A DNA stretch of 64,000 bases from Halosimplex carlsbadense 2-9-1 (GTDB taxonomy: Archaea > Halobacteriota > Halobacteria > Halobacteriales > Haloarculaceae), in assembly GCF_000337455.1 (NCBI RefSeq), contig NZ_AOIU01000003.1:57395-121394 (forward strand), written 5' to 3'. This document shows, piece by piece, positions 1 through 9,027 of this stretch. Every line of letters begins with the position of its first letter. Positions within the stretch are counted from its first letter, which is position 1. A program made the translations under genes and the position numbers. Below the pieces are notes generated by a model. The model searched no databases and was not told where the DNA came from. It worked only from the letters and a program-made list of their open reading frames with translations.

Positions 1-12
1 CCGACCGCGCCG

Positions 13-321
13 CTACGTCTCGATCTCGATCCGCCGACCGGGCGGACTATCGTTTCGGTCGACCGGGAGTTCGACGTCGAGGACGCCCTCCCGGTAGGTC
101 GCGGTGATGCCGTCGGCGTCCACCGCCCGCGGGACGTTCACCTCGTGGTCGAAGACCCGCGAGCTCCCGGGGCCGCCGGACCGGCGCGCCGAGACCGTCA
201 GTCGGTGGTGGACCCACGCGACCTCGATCTCCTCGGGGTCGAACCTCGGCAGGTCGACGAAGACCCGATAGATCCCGTCGTCGCGGTACAGTTCGACGTC
301 GTGGTCGGGGTGGTGTGTCAT
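13..321 (-). CDS. Hsp20/alpha-crystallin small heat-shock protein
   Basis: A complete 102-residue protein built almost entirely of an alpha-crystallin domain. It has the beta-strand pattern typical of Hsp20 (YRVFVDLPRFDPEEIEV near the start, then GVLDVELPV near the end). Small Hsps are ATP-independent holdases that bind unfolding proteins in the cytoplasm. The N-terminal arm is very short and there is no obvious C-terminal IXI tail, so this is a minimal family member. It is divergent from the large regulator at 471, with about 150 bases between them. Confidence 0.85.
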   Translation of the reverse strand: MTHHPDHDVELYRDDGIYRVFVDLPRFDPEEIEVAWVHHRLTVSARRSGGPGSSRVFDHEVNVPRAVDADGITATYREGVLDVELPVDRNDSPPGRRIEIET

Positions 322-470
322 CGGAGTCGCCCTGTTTGGTGGTACCTCCCACCGGCCTACTTACGTTTTGGTAGTTACAGCTCGGTGAGAACGGCAGCCG
401 GTCGACCGGACCGACACCGCCGGTCCCGTGGAGTAGGCTTTTGCGCGCTCGCGACGTAGTTTCAGCCAAC

Positions 471-3368
471 GTGACGGGCAACGGGACACGGCCGGAGACG
501 AGCGGAACGGACCGCCAGGGGTACGCGGTCGACGGCGCGGACGCGCGGGCGACACTCGACGCCGTCGCGAGCGCGACCGCGGCCGGCGTCCTCGTCGTCG
601 ACGACGGCCGGGTCTCGTTCGCGAACGCGAACGTCGAGCGATACCTCGGGCGCGAACCGGGCGAGCTGACGGGCGATACCGTCGAGACGGTCCTCCCCGA
701 CCGTGCGACCGAAGCGGTCGCGGCGGTCGCCGACGGCGGCGCCGAGCGGACGGTCGCGTGGCGCGCGTCGGACGCGGGAGCCTCCGCGGACGGGGCTTCC
801 GGCGCGGTCGACGGCGGTATCGCCGCGACGGTCAGCCCGGCCGACGGCGGCCGGGTCGCCGTGACACTCACGCGGGGCGAGCGCGACCGGGAGCCGCCGT
901 CCGACGACGGCGTCGCACGGGTCGCGCTCGACGCGGACGGACAGATCGCGGGCTGGAGCGACGGCGCGGCGGCACTGACGGGGTGGTCGACCGTCGAGGC
1001 CGTCGGCGCGGACCTCTCGCTTCTGTACCCCGACGACGGCGAGGCCGACCCGGAGGAGACGCTCGCCAGCGCGCGGACCGACGGACCGACCGAGACGGAG
1101 GGGTGGCGACTGCGCCGCGACGGGAGCGACTTCTGGGCGAGCGTCTCGGTCACCCCTCGGCGGGACACCGACGGCGGTATCGCCGGGTTCGACCTGCGGC
1201 TGCGCGACCGGACCGACCGCAAGCGGCTGGCCGACGAGCGCGAGCTGCTGGCGACGGTCAACCACGCGATCGCCGACGCCGACGGCTTCCGCGAGGGCGT
1301 CGAAACCACCCTCGAAGCGGTCTGTGCGCGCACGCAGTGGGCCTACGGCGAGGCGTGGGTGCCCGACGCCGGCGGCGACGCCCTCGAACACCTCGTCGGC
1401 CACGCCGAGTCCGAACGGCTGGAACCGTTCCTGCGGGCCAGCCGCGACGTGACGTTCGACGCCGCAGAGGGGCTCCCCGGCCGCGTCTGGGCGAGCGAGT
1501 CCGCCGAGTGGATCCCGGACGCCTCGGCGGTCCCCGAATCGACGTTCCGCCGGACGGACACCGCCGAGTCCGTCGGCCTCCAGGCGGCGCTGGGGGTCCC
1601 GATCCGGACCGACGACGGCGTCGTGGCCGTGTTGACCTTCTTCCTGCGGGAACGGCGGGCCGCCGACGAGGAACTGGTCGAGGCCGTCACCGACGTGACC
1701 GCCGACCTCGGCGCGCTGATGGCTCGCAAGCGGGCCGAGGAGGACCTGCGTACCTTCCGGAAGGCCGTCGAGCAGGCGGGCCACTCGGTGTACGTCACCG
1801 ACACCGACGCCACGATCGAGTACGTCAACCCCACCTTCGAGCGGGTCACCGGCTACGGCGCCGCGGAGGCGGTCGGGGCCGACCCCTCGATCCTCAACTC
1901 CGGCGAGCACGACGACGCATTCTTCGCCGACCTCTGGACGACGATCACCGACGGCGAGGTGTGGACCGGCGAGGTGCGCAACCGTCGCAAGTCCGGCGAG
2001 CCCTACGTCGTCAACCAGACGATCGCGCCGATCGTCGACGGCTCGGGGGAGATCGAGCGGTTCGTCGCCGTCAACGACGAGATCACCGACCAGAAGCGCC
2101 GCGAACGGGAGCTGCGCAGCCAGCGCAACTCCCTGCGCCGGATCAAACAGATCATCGAGAGCCTGCGCCCGATCAACCGCGCACTCGCTCGCGCCGACAC
2201 CCGCGAGGCCGTCGACCGCGGTGTCTGCGAGGGACTGGCCGCCTCGGAGGCGTACCTCGCGGCGTGGGTCGGCGACTACAACGCGGCGGCCGACGGGATC
2301 ACGCCCCGCGAGTGGGCGGGTGTCGACGACGCGTTCGTCGAGGAGCTCGACCTCGGGCTCGGCGACGGCGGGGCCGGGGACGCGGACGAGGAGGGACTCT
2401 ACCGGCGCGCGGTCGCCGAGGGCGAGGTCCAGGCCGTTCGGGACCTCACGACGGCGCCAAGCGGCGGTCCGCGCCGCGAGCGCGCGCTGGCCCACGGCTT
2501 CCAGTCGCAGGCGGCGGTTCCCGCGGTCTACGGGGACTCCGTCCTCGGGGTGCTCACCGTCTACTCGGCGCGGCCCGACGCCTTCGACGAGTACGAGCGG
2601 GGACTGCTGGCCGAGCTCGGCGAGCGGGTCGGCCACGCCATCAACGCCGCCGAGAACCGGCAGTTGCTCCACACCGACACCGTCGTCGAACTGGAGTTCG
2701 AGGTCGGCGCCCGGGACTCCCCGACCGCGAGCGTCGCCGGCGAGCTGGGCTGTCGGCTCTCGCTGAACGGTGTCGCTCCGGCCGCGGCGGGGTACGTCGC
2801 CTACGTCGCCGTCGACGGCGCCCGACCCGAAGCGGTCGCCGAGGCGCTCGCCGACCGCGACGGAGTGGACGGGGCCCGAGTGGTCGAAGCCCACGGCGAG
2901 ACGGGCGTCGTCGAGGTGACCGGCGGCGCCGACCCCGTGGCCGCGCTGGTCGAACACGGGGCGACCGTCCGCGCCTTCGAGACGACCGGCGAGGTCGCGA
3001 CGGTCCGCTGTGAGATCGCGCCCCGCTCGGACGTGGAGACGCTCATCACCGCGGTCGAGGCCGCCGGCGAGGACACCGTCTTCGCCGCCAAGCGGACCCG
3101 CGACCGCGACGTGCGGACCGTCGAATTGACCCGGACCGCCGTCGAGGAACGACTGACCGACCGCCAGCGCGAGGCGCTCGCGCTCGCCTACCACGCCGGC
3201 TTCTTCGCCTCCCCCCGCCACTCCACCGGCGAGGAACTCGCCGACGTGCTCGACATCGCCTCGCCGACCTTCTACCGACACGTCCGCGAGGGTACCCGGA
3301 AGGTCCTCGAACTCCTCGTCGACGCCGAGGACGCCCCGCCCGCGAACGTAACTCGTTCCGAACGCTAG
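471..3368 (+). CDS. Multi-domain PAS/GAF sensor regulator with BAT domain and HTH_10
   Basis: A cytoplasmic one-component regulator of about 965 residues. In order: an N-terminal PAS-like segment, a second PAS, a GAF domain, a third PAS (signature YVNPTFERVTGY), a second GAF, a bacterio-opsin-activator (BAT) sensory region and a C-terminal HTH_10 helix-turn-helix (LTDRQREALALAYHAGFF; the family contains the bop activator Bat). There is no transmembrane segment and no kinase core. The GTG at 471 is preferred because the TTG at 441 would add ten residues with no resemblance to the family. Ligand and targets cannot be read from the sequence. The reading frame is intact throughout. Confidence 0.85.
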   Translation: MTGNGTRPETSGTDRQGYAVDGADARATLDAVASATAAGVLVVDDGRVSFANANVERYLGREPGELTGDTVETVLPDRATEAVAAVADGGAERTVAWRASDAGASADGASGAVDGGIAATVSPADGGRVAVTLTRGERDREPPSDDGVARVALDADGQIAGWSDGAAALTGWSTVEAVGADLSLLYPDDGEADPEETLASARTDGPTETEGWRLRRDGSDFWASVSVTPRRDTDGGIAGFDLRLRDRTDRKRLADERELLATVNHAIADADGFREGVETTLEAVCARTQWAYGEAWVPDAGGDALEHLVGHAESERLEPFLRASRDVTFDAAEGLPGRVWASESAEWIPDASAVPESTFRRTDTAESVGLQAALGVPIRTDDGVVAVLTFFLRERRAADEELVEAVTDVTADLGALMARKRAEEDLRTFRKAVEQAGHSVYVTDTDATIEYVNPTFERVTGYGAAEAVGADPSILNSGEHDDAFFADLWTTITDGEVWTGEVRNRRKSGEPYVVNQTIAPIVDGSGEIERFVAVNDEITDQKRRERELRSQRNSLRRIKQIIESLRPINRALARADTREAVDRGVCEGLAASEAYLAAWVGDYNAAADGITPREWAGVDDAFVEELDLGLGDGGAGDADEEGLYRRAVAEGEVQAVRDLTTAPSGGPRRERALAHGFQSQAAVPAVYGDSVLGVLTVYSARPDAFDEYERGLLAELGERVGHAINAAENRQLLHTDTVVELEFEVGARDSPTASVAGELGCRLSLNGVAPAAAGYVAYVAVDGARPEAVAEALADRDGVDGARVVEAHGETGVVEVTGGADPVAALVEHGATVRAFETTGEVATVRCEIAPRSDVETLITAVEAAGEDTVFAAKRTRDRDVRTVELTRTAVEERLTDRQREALALAYHAGFFASPRHSTGEELADVLDIASPTFYRHVREGTRKVLELLVDAEDAPPANVTRSER

Positions 3369-3419
3369 TTGACTAGCGTTTCGCGATCGGTTCCGGAATC
3401 GATTCACTAGTCAGCTAGT
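3361..3419. promoter_or_regulatory. Two ACTAG/CTAGT dyads upstream of the wHTH gene
   Basis: The stop codon of the PAS/GAF gene lies inside a near-perfect inverted repeat at 3361-3380 (arms AACGCTAGT and ACTAGCGTT, two-base spacer). A second dyad at 3406-3419 has arms ACTAG and CTAGT with a four-base spacer. Both share ACTAG and sit 42-100 bases before the start of the small winged-helix gene. Repeated dyads just upstream of a small regulator suggest an autoregulatory operator. The first could instead act as a terminator for the preceding gene. Confidence 0.45.
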
Positions 3420-3460
3420 TCCTTCGGCTATGCTCCCCGCCGGTGAAGGGCTAGATACAG

Positions 3461-3820
3461 ATGTCAGAGGGTAGAGACCGGGCGTTTCTGGACGCGGTGG
3501 GCGACGAGGACTGCAAGACGATCCTCGACGCCGTCCGTACGGAGGCCAAGACCATCCCGGAGCTGTCCGAGGAGTGTAACATCCCGCTGTCGACGGCCTA
3601 CCGGAAGGTCAACCGGCTCCAGGAAGCGGAGCTCGTCGCGGAGAAAAACCGGCTCCCGGAGGACTGCCGGCCCAAGAACGTCTACGAGCTGCGCTTCGAC
3701 GGCGCCGTGGTGACGATGGGCGAGGAGGGGTTCACCGTCGAGTTCGGCGGCGAGTCGTCCGAACCGACCGCCTACGATCGGATCGCCGACCTGCCGCGGT
3801 CGGCGGTCGGGAGCGACTGA
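3461..3820 (+). CDS. Small winged-helix transcriptional regulator
   Basis: A 119-residue protein. The first 75 residues form a winged HTH of the ArsR/MarR-like kind seen throughout haloarchaea (KTIPELSEECNIPLSTAYRKV as helix-turn-helix, then a wing). The C-terminal 45 residues are a short beta-rich tail (GAVVTMGEEGFTVEFGGE). There is no metal-binding Cys pair that would make it a classical ArsR sensor. It follows the PAS/GAF regulator on the same strand and may work with it. The dyads at 3361-3419 are candidate operators. Confidence 0.8.
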   Translation: MSEGRDRAFLDAVGDEDCKTILDAVRTEAKTIPELSEECNIPLSTAYRKVNRLQEAELVAEKNRLPEDCRPKNVYELRFDGAVVTMGEEGFTVEFGGESSEPTAYDRIADLPRSAVGSD

Positions 3821-3828
3821 CCGGGGCG

Positions 3829-4005
3829 ATGGCGCGGTTCAGCGTCGACTGTGAGACGTGCTCGTTCACCGCCGAAGCGCCCTCGGTCGCGGCGGCGCTG
3901 TCCGAGGAACGCGCCCACAGACGCGACCAGGGCGTCGAACACCGCGTGACCATCGAGCGGCGTCCGCGCGCCCGGGACCGGCCGCTCGCGAGCGACCACC
4001 CGTGA
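3829..4005 (+). CDS. Small CxxC protein, 58 residues
   Basis: An ATG at 3829, eight bases after the preceding stop, opens a 58-codon frame. The protein begins MARFSVDCETCSFTAEAPS and has one CxxC pair followed by spaced histidines (ERAHRRDQGVEHRVTIE). This resembles the many haloarchaeal mini zinc-binding proteins, in which CxxC plus two His can hold one metal. It is probably cotranscribed with the winged-helix gene. Function unknown. Confidence 0.55.
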   Translation: MARFSVDCETCSFTAEAPSVAAALSEERAHRRDQGVEHRVTIERRPRARDRPLASDHP

Positions 4006-4085
4006 AACGCGACCGTCGGTGAACCACGACCACCGAGAATCACGACTGCCCAACCGAAACCGTCACCACCGGACCACACACGGCA

Positions 4086-4322
4086 ATGACCGACCACTGG
4101 TACTGTCTCGACTGCGATCGGCGCATCGATCCGGACGACCGTTCCCGTCACGCCGCCGCGGACCACCGACTGCGGGGCGTCCCCGTGTCGATCCGCCCGT
4201 CCGCGACGGCCATCCGACGGGCCGACGACGGCGAGACCGCGAGACGGGCCGACCACGGTGAGACCGCGATCCGACCGGTCCGACCCACGGAGTCGCGACT
4301 CGCTCGTCGTCCCGGGGACTGA
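4086..4322 (+). CDS. Small C2H2-like zinc protein
   Basis: A 78-residue frame beginning MTDHWYCLDCDRRIDP. The N-terminal part shows CxxC followed by RHAAADH, a plausible four-ligand zinc knuckle. The C-terminal half is low-complexity and Arg-rich. It is the second mini zinc protein in a row after the wHTH gene. Coding support is moderate: only the first 35 residues look conserved, and the tail may be poorly constrained. Function unknown. Confidence 0.45.
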   Translation: MTDHWYCLDCDRRIDPDDRSRHAAADHRLRGVPVSIRPSATAIRRADDGETARRADHGETAIRPVRPTESRLARRPGD

Positions 4323-4373
4323 CTCGCGGGACCGACGAGCGGGCGGCCGCACGCTTGCGCGCGAGCAGCCGGC

Positions 4374-4757
4374 TCAGTCCTCGGCGCCGTCGGCCGGCGT
4401 CGCCAGGAGGTCGGCCTCGTAGGCTGCGATCGCCTGGACCACCTTGTCGGCGTCGTCGTCGGCCACGTCGAACGCCGCCAGCGTCGCCTCCAGGATGTCG
4501 ATCGCCCGCCGGATGTGGGCCTCGGTGAACGGGACGTGGAGGTGGGCCTCCCGGACCGGCGCCGCGTCGTACGTCTCCGGTCCGCCCGCGGCCTCACAGA
4601 GGAAGTCCGCCTGCGTCCGCCGCAGCATCTCCAGGTCCGAGTCCTCGAAGAACGGCCCCAGCTCGTCGTCGTCGAGCAGTCGGTCGTAGAACTCGTCGAC
4701 GACCGCCTCGATCCCCTCGCGCCCGCCGAGCCGGTCGTACAGCGTCGCTCCGGTCAT
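4374..4757 (-). CDS. Truncated hemoglobin (group I-like)
   Basis: A 127-residue globin starting MTGATLYDRLGGREGIEAV, the usual opening of truncated hemoglobins. It keeps the Phe-Tyr (FYDRLL) distal region, the PFTEAHIRR segment and the histidine-bearing REAHLHVPF segment expected to bind the haem iron. The family handles O2 or NO, often in nitrosative stress. A longer upstream reading frame exists, but the ATG at 4757 gives the canonical start. It stands alone on the minus strand, 100 bases downstream of the dehydrogenase. Confidence 0.88.
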   Translation of the reverse strand: MTGATLYDRLGGREGIEAVVDEFYDRLLDDDELGPFFEDSDLEMLRRTQADFLCEAAGGPETYDAAPVREAHLHVPFTEAHIRRAIDILEATLAAFDVADDDADKVVQAIAAYEADLLATPADGAED

Positions 4758-4857
4758 GGGCGTACGACCGCGGCCGAGGGGTTTGGGTCTACCGCTCGTT
4801 CCCACGCTGTGGGGATCGCCGCGTCGCCGGCCGAGGACGGGCGAACCGCCACCGGCG

Positions 4858-5775
4858 TCACGAGACGGAGTCGAGCGCGCCGCCGAGGATGTCCGCACAG
4901 CGGTTCCAGTACTCGGGCGTGTGGCCGGCGTTGTGGGGCGTAACGTGGCAGTTCCCCAGCGACCACAGCGGGCTGTCGGGGGGGAGCGGCTCGGGGTCGG
5001 TCACGTCGAGCGCCGCGCCGCGGATCTGATTCGTCCGTAGCGCGTCGACGAGCGCGTCGGTGTCCACGACTTCGCCCCGGGCGACGTTGACGAGCGTCGC
5101 GTCGGTCGGGAGCGTGCGGAACACCTGCTCGTCGACGAGCCGTTCGGTCAGGTCGGTGAGCGGACAGGCCAGGACCAGGTGGTCGGTCTCGGCGAACGCC
5201 GCCTGAAGGGCCTCCGCATCGAAGCCGACGACCTCGTCGGCCGGCCCGCCCTTCGACGGCGTGTACCGGACGCCGATCGTGTGCACGTCGAACGCCTGCA
5301 GGCGGTCGACGACCGTCTCGCCGATGGGGCCCTGGCCGACGACCGTCGCCGTCGACCCTTTCAGCTCGCCCGCCTGGTAGTGGCGCCACTCCGCGCGGCG
5401 CTCCTGGCGCCACCCCCTGTCGAGGCGACGGACGAACGTCAGCAGACAGCCGAGCACCTGCTCGGCGATGTTCGGGCCGTGGACGCCGGAGGCGTTCTCG
5501 ACGGCGACGCCGTGGTCGTCCAGCGCCTCCAGCGGGAGGTGGCCGGTCCCGGCGAACGTGCAGACGAACAGGTCGAGTCGCTCGGCCGCCGCGAGCAGGT
5601 CCGTGGAGATCTCGTAGCCCGTCGCGACCCGCGCCTCGGTGATCAGCCGCCGCTCCTCGGCCGGCGTCTCCGCGTGGGCCACGTCGAACTCGGGGAACCG
5701 CTCGCGCAGCGTCTCGGCGTACTCGGCCGCCGAGAGCCCGTGGATCTTGTGAGGCAGGACGAGGATGTCCGTCAT
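4858..5775 (-). CDS. D-isomer-specific 2-hydroxyacid dehydrogenase
   Basis: A 305-residue NAD(P)-dependent dehydrogenase. The Rossmann fingerprint is VVGQGPIGETVVDR near residue 145. The catalytic set is present: Arg in VNVARGEVVD, Glu in TDPEPLPPDSPLW and His in VTPHNAGHTPEYW. It would interconvert a 2-hydroxyacid and a 2-oxoacid. The ATG at 5775 overlaps the stop of the DUF3830 gene (TGATG), so it is the last gene of the ureide operon and is translationally coupled. Its substrate may come from the amidohydrolase steps, which is an inference from position. Confidence 0.85.
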   Translation of the reverse strand: MTDILVLPHKIHGLSAAEYAETLRERFPEFDVAHAETPAEERRLITEARVATGYEISTDLLAAAERLDLFVCTFAGTGHLPLEALDDHGVAVENASGVHGPNIAEQVLGCLLTFVRRLDRGWRQERRAEWRHYQAGELKGSTATVVGQGPIGETVVDRLQAFDVHTIGVRYTPSKGGPADEVVGFDAEALQAAFAETDHLVLACPLTDLTERLVDEQVFRTLPTDATLVNVARGEVVDTDALVDALRTNQIRGAALDVTDPEPLPPDSPLWSLGNCHVTPHNAGHTPEYWNRCADILGGALDSVS

Positions 5776-6200
5776 CACTCGCCCTCCGCGATCGATACCG
5801 CGATCTCCTGGGCGCCCTCCCGCAGCGTCAGCTCCTCCAGCTCACGCAGTTCCTCGCGCGACGCGTCCAGCGTCGCGACGTGGTTGCCCGCCAGCTCACC
5901 GGCCGGGCTCTTGAAACAGGTCGGGCCACAGGCGAGGAGGATCTCCTGCTCGTTGCGGTAGCCGGGATAGAGGAGCACGTCACCCCGCGAGGGGTAGACC
6001 GTGTGGTTCTCCCGCGGCAGCTCCGGGAGGTCGATCTCGTCGATCTCGACCCACGTCGCGTGGCCGCTCCAGCGAACGTGGAGCAGCTCCGAGCGCAGCG
6101 GGAGGAACTCCCGCATCGCCGCGACCGACTCCGGTGCGTCCGATTCGAGGATCGATGCCGTGTACGTCCGTTCGTTTATTTCGAACAGTAGCTCGCTCAT
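5775..6200 (-). CDS. DUF3830 family protein (cyclophilin-like fold)
   Basis: A 141-residue protein beginning MSELLFEINERTYTASI, with the family signatures LLHVRWSGHATWVEI, ENHTVYPSRGDVLLYPGY and CFKSPAGELAGNHVA. This matches DUF3830, a small family thought to have a cyclophilin-like fold and often found beside hydantoinase-type genes. Catalysis has not been assigned. Overlap with the downstream dehydrogenase start and a 150-base gap to the hydrolase upstream place it in the ureide operon. Confidence 0.8.
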   Translation of the reverse strand: MSELLFEINERTYTASILESDAPESVAAMREFLPLRSELLHVRWSGHATWVEIDEIDLPELPRENHTVYPSRGDVLLYPGYRNEQEILLACGPTCFKSPAGELAGNHVATLDASREELRELEELTLREGAQEIAVSIAEGE

Positions 6201-6349
6201 GATGGTATCGTCCGTAATCCGCCGATCGTCTCCGCTCGATGGTCGTCTCGCACCGTCTCCGCTCCGCGCGTCGTCCGCGACTCGCCGGTCGCGGTGTTCG
6301 TGGTGCAGTTCCTGCGACGCCGCTGGCCGTCGGGCGCGGGCGCCGGGGC

Positions 6350-7618
6350 TCACGCGTCGGTCGCTCCGGCGAGGTCGGCGAGCGCCGTCGCGAGCACTCG
6401 CGTCGCGAGTGTGCAATCGCGCCAGTCGGTGTGTTCCAGCGGGCTGTGGGAGTGGCCGCCCCGGGAACGGGCAAAGAGGAGCCCCGCGTCGGTCGCGTCG
6501 GCGACCTCCATGGTGTCGTGGCCAGCCCCGGAGTGCAGCGACCGCGCCGCCACGTCGACCCGTCGCGTCGCGTCCCGCAACGCGCCGCGGACCCGGTCGG
6601 CCATCGGCCGCGGCGGGATGTCGTAGGGCCGCTCGTACGCGACGGCGACCCCGCGGTCCTCGCGCAGGTCCGAGAGCGTCGCTTCGAGGGTGTCGACGAG
6701 CCGCTCGATCGACGCCGGGTCGACGTCGCGGATGTCGACCGACAGCTCCGCGCGACCAGGAACGACGTTGGTCGCGCCCGGTTCGACCGACAGCGACCCG
6801 ACCGTCGCGACGGCCGACTCGCTGTCGGTGGTCGCGATCTCCGTCGCGGCCGCTTCGAGGGCGAGAACGAGCTCGCTGGCCGCCGCGAGCGCGTCCGTCC
6901 GGTCGACCATCGGCGTGGTGCCCGCGTGGTCGGCCTCGCCCTCGATGGTGACTCGACACCGGGTGGTCCCGGTGATCGAGTCGACCACGCCGACCGGGCA
7001 GCCGGCCCGTTCGAGCGTCCCACTCTGCTCGACGTGGAGTTCGAGCCAGGCGTCCCACTCGCTCGCGTCGAAGCGCTCGTCGCCGCGGAAGCCGATGTCG
7101 TCGAGCGCGGCTTCGAGCGTGACCTCGCCGTCGGAGAGCGCGAGCGCGTCGTCGACCGCCCGGTTGCCGGCGGCGACCGACGACCCGAGGACCCCGTCCG
7201 CGAAGCGAGTCCCCTCCTCGCCAGTGAACGAGACCACCTCGACCGGCCGCGCTACGGCGAGGTCGCTCGCCGCGATGGCGCGCACGCTCTCCAGGGCGGC
7301 GTAGACGCCCAGCGGCCCGTCGAAGATGCCGCCCTCGGGGACCGAATCCAGGTGACTGCCCGCGGCGACCGGCGCCGCGTCCGGGTCGCACGTCGGCGGC
7401 GCCCACCGGCCGGCGATGTTGCCGACCGCGTCGACGCGCACTTCCAGCCCGGCCGCGACCATCCGGTCGACGAGGTACGAGCGCGCCCGAGCGTTGGCCT
7501 GCGTCCCCGGGAGGACGGTTCGACCGATGCCGTCCTCGCAGTCGATCGCGCCGAACTGCGCCGTGCGTTCGACGTCCGACCGGAGCGCGTCCCCGTCGAC
7601 TGGGATCTCCGACGTCAC
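6350..7618 (-). CDS. M20 family N-carbamoyl amino-acid hydrolase / allantoate amidohydrolase
   Basis: A 422-residue metal-dependent amidohydrolase of the HyuC/AllC branch of peptidase family M20. Binuclear metal ligands are visible in AAGSHLDSVPEGG, FTGEEGTRF and LELHVEQSG, and a lid domain lies between about residues 210 and 330. The late His motif is SLHSGAGHDTMEVA. It would release ammonia and CO2 from an N-carbamoyl amino acid or allantoate. The GTG start at 7618 overlaps the upstream hydantoinase stop (GTGA), so the two steps are coupled. L- versus D-carbamoyl preference cannot be read. Confidence 0.85.
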   Translation of the reverse strand: MTSEIPVDGDALRSDVERTAQFGAIDCEDGIGRTVLPGTQANARARSYLVDRMVAAGLEVRVDAVGNIAGRWAPPTCDPDAAPVAAGSHLDSVPEGGIFDGPLGVYAALESVRAIAASDLAVARPVEVVSFTGEEGTRFADGVLGSSVAAGNRAVDDALALSDGEVTLEAALDDIGFRGDERFDASEWDAWLELHVEQSGTLERAGCPVGVVDSITGTTRCRVTIEGEADHAGTTPMVDRTDALAAASELVLALEAAATEIATTDSESAVATVGSLSVEPGATNVVPGRAELSVDIRDVDPASIERLVDTLEATLSDLREDRGVAVAYERPYDIPPRPMADRVRGALRDATRRVDVAARSLHSGAGHDTMEVADATDAGLLFARSRGGHSHSPLEHTDWRDCTLATRVLATALADLAGATDA

Positions 7619-9027
7619 GCCGGGCCCCCTCGTGGCCCCCACTCGGGGACCTCGCGGTGGAGGTACCCACCGTGTCCGGGCTCGGCGACGACCTCGCCGT
7701 CGGCCGCGACCCGCTCGCCGCGGACCCAGGTCGCCTCGACTCGGCCCGTGACCTCGCGGCCGTCGTACACCGAGTAGTCGGCCCGCGAGGCGTTGTCGGC
7801 GGCGTCGATCCGGTGGGTGGCCGTCGGGTCGAAGACGACGAAGTCGGCGTCGGCGCCGACTTCGAGCCGGCCCTTCCGGGGCAGGCCGAACGTCTCGGCG
7901 GGGGTCCGACACATGAGCCGGACGAGCGCCGACAGCGACCAGCCCCGCTCGACGACCGCCTCGTCGTGCATCACCGGGAGGCTCGTCTGGAGGCTGTTGA
8001 CGCCGAACGGGCAGTCCCACCACTCGTCGACGGCCTTCTCGGCCGCCGTCGAGGCGACGTGGTCAGTCCCGACGGTGCTCAGCGTGCCGTCGGCCAGCGC
8101 GTCGAACAGCGCGTCGGCGTCGGCCGCCGAGCGCAGCGGCGGCGACTGGAGCGCCCGCGCGCCCTGCTCGGCGTAGGCCGCGTCGGTCAGCGCCAGGTAG
8201 TGCGGGCACGTCTCGCCGCGGACCAGGCCCCCGTCCTCGCGGGCGTCGGCGAGTTCGGCGGCCGCCGCCGCGGAAGACGTGTGGACCCCGTAGTACTTGC
8301 AGTCGGTCTCGCGGGCGACGGTGACGGCGTCGGCCAGCGCCATCGCCTCGGCGTAGTCCGGGCGCGCCGCCGGATAGTCGGTCGGCGCACCGGCGCCGCG
8401 CTCGCGCTGGCGGTCGGTGAGCGCCTCGCAGACCGCCGCGTCCTCGGTGTGGACGAGCGCGACGAGGTCTTCCGCGGCGAGACGCCCGAAGGCCAGCCGG
8501 AGGAAGCCGTTCGACAGGCCGATGTCGTAGGCCGTGAAGAACTTCACCGACGTGACGCCCAGCTCGGCCAGCTCGGCGAACTCCTCGAACACCGAGCGGT
8601 CGTCGGCCGTCACGGTGGCGTGGAGGCCGTAGTCGACGAGGGCGTCGCTCGCTTTCGCCCGCTGGCGTGCGACGGCGTCACACAGCGAGCCCGTGTCGGT
8701 CCAGACGGGGCCGTCAGCGTGTTTCTCGCGTTCGCCCGTCCACGTCTGCCACGCGAAGTTGATCACGGACGTGACGCCGCCCAGCGCCGCGGCCGCGGTC
8801 CCGGTCTCGTAGCTGTCGATCGAGTTGAATCCGTCGAGGTGGACGTGCGGGTCCACGACGCCCGGCATGACGACCCGCCCGTCGACATCGACGGTCCGGT
8901 CGGCCGACGGGAGGTCCCGCTCGCGGCCGATCGCCGCGATGCGACCGTCGTCGACCGCCAGCCCCGCCTCGACCGTCCCGTCGGCGGTCGCGAGCGTCCC
9001 CCCGACGACCGCGAGGTCGACCGTCAT
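7615..9027 (-). CDS. Dihydropyrimidinase/hydantoinase-like amidohydrolase
   Basis: A 470-residue cyclic amidohydrolase. The full binuclear-metal set is present: H61 and H63 (PGVVDPHVHLDG), the carboxylated Lys162 (SVKFFTAYD), H192 (VHTEDA), H248 (GVHTSSA) and the Asp of STVGTDHVAS. The family opens hydantoins, dihydropyrimidines or allantoin to N-carbamoyl acids, which is the substrate type of the next gene. The start ATG overlaps the stop of the ABC ATPase gene (ATGA). Allantoin or a hydantoin is the likely substrate class, but the exact ring is not decided by sequence. Confidence 0.87.
   Translation of the reverse strand: MTVDLAVVGGTLATADGTVEAGLAVDDGRIAAIGRERDLPSADRTVDVDGRVVMPGVVDPHVHLDGFNSIDSYETGTAAAALGGVTSVINFAWQTWTGEREKHADGPVWTDTGSLCDAVARQRAKASDALVDYGLHATVTADDRSVFEEFAELAELGVTSVKFFTAYDIGLSNGFLRLAFGRLAAEDLVALVHTEDAAVCEALTDRQRERGAGAPTDYPAARPDYAEAMALADAVTVARETDCKYYGVHTSSAAAAAELADAREDGGLVRGETCPHYLALTDAAYAEQGARALQSPPLRSAADADALFDALADGTLSTVGTDHVASTAAEKAVDEWWDCPFGVNSLQTSLPVMHDEAVVERGWSLSALVRLMCRTPAETFGLPRKGRLEVGADADFVVFDPTATHRIDAADNASRADYSVYDGREVTGRVEATWVRGERVAADGEVVAEPGHGGYLHREVPEWGPRGGPA

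Noticed and set aside
462..3407. A 981-codon open frame antisense to the PAS/GAF regulator, and similar long antisense frames at 17133-19397 and 7657-9105
   Set aside because: High GC keeps antisense frames open. Their translations are Arg/Asp/Gly/Val-rich without domains, while the sense strand encodes clear families.
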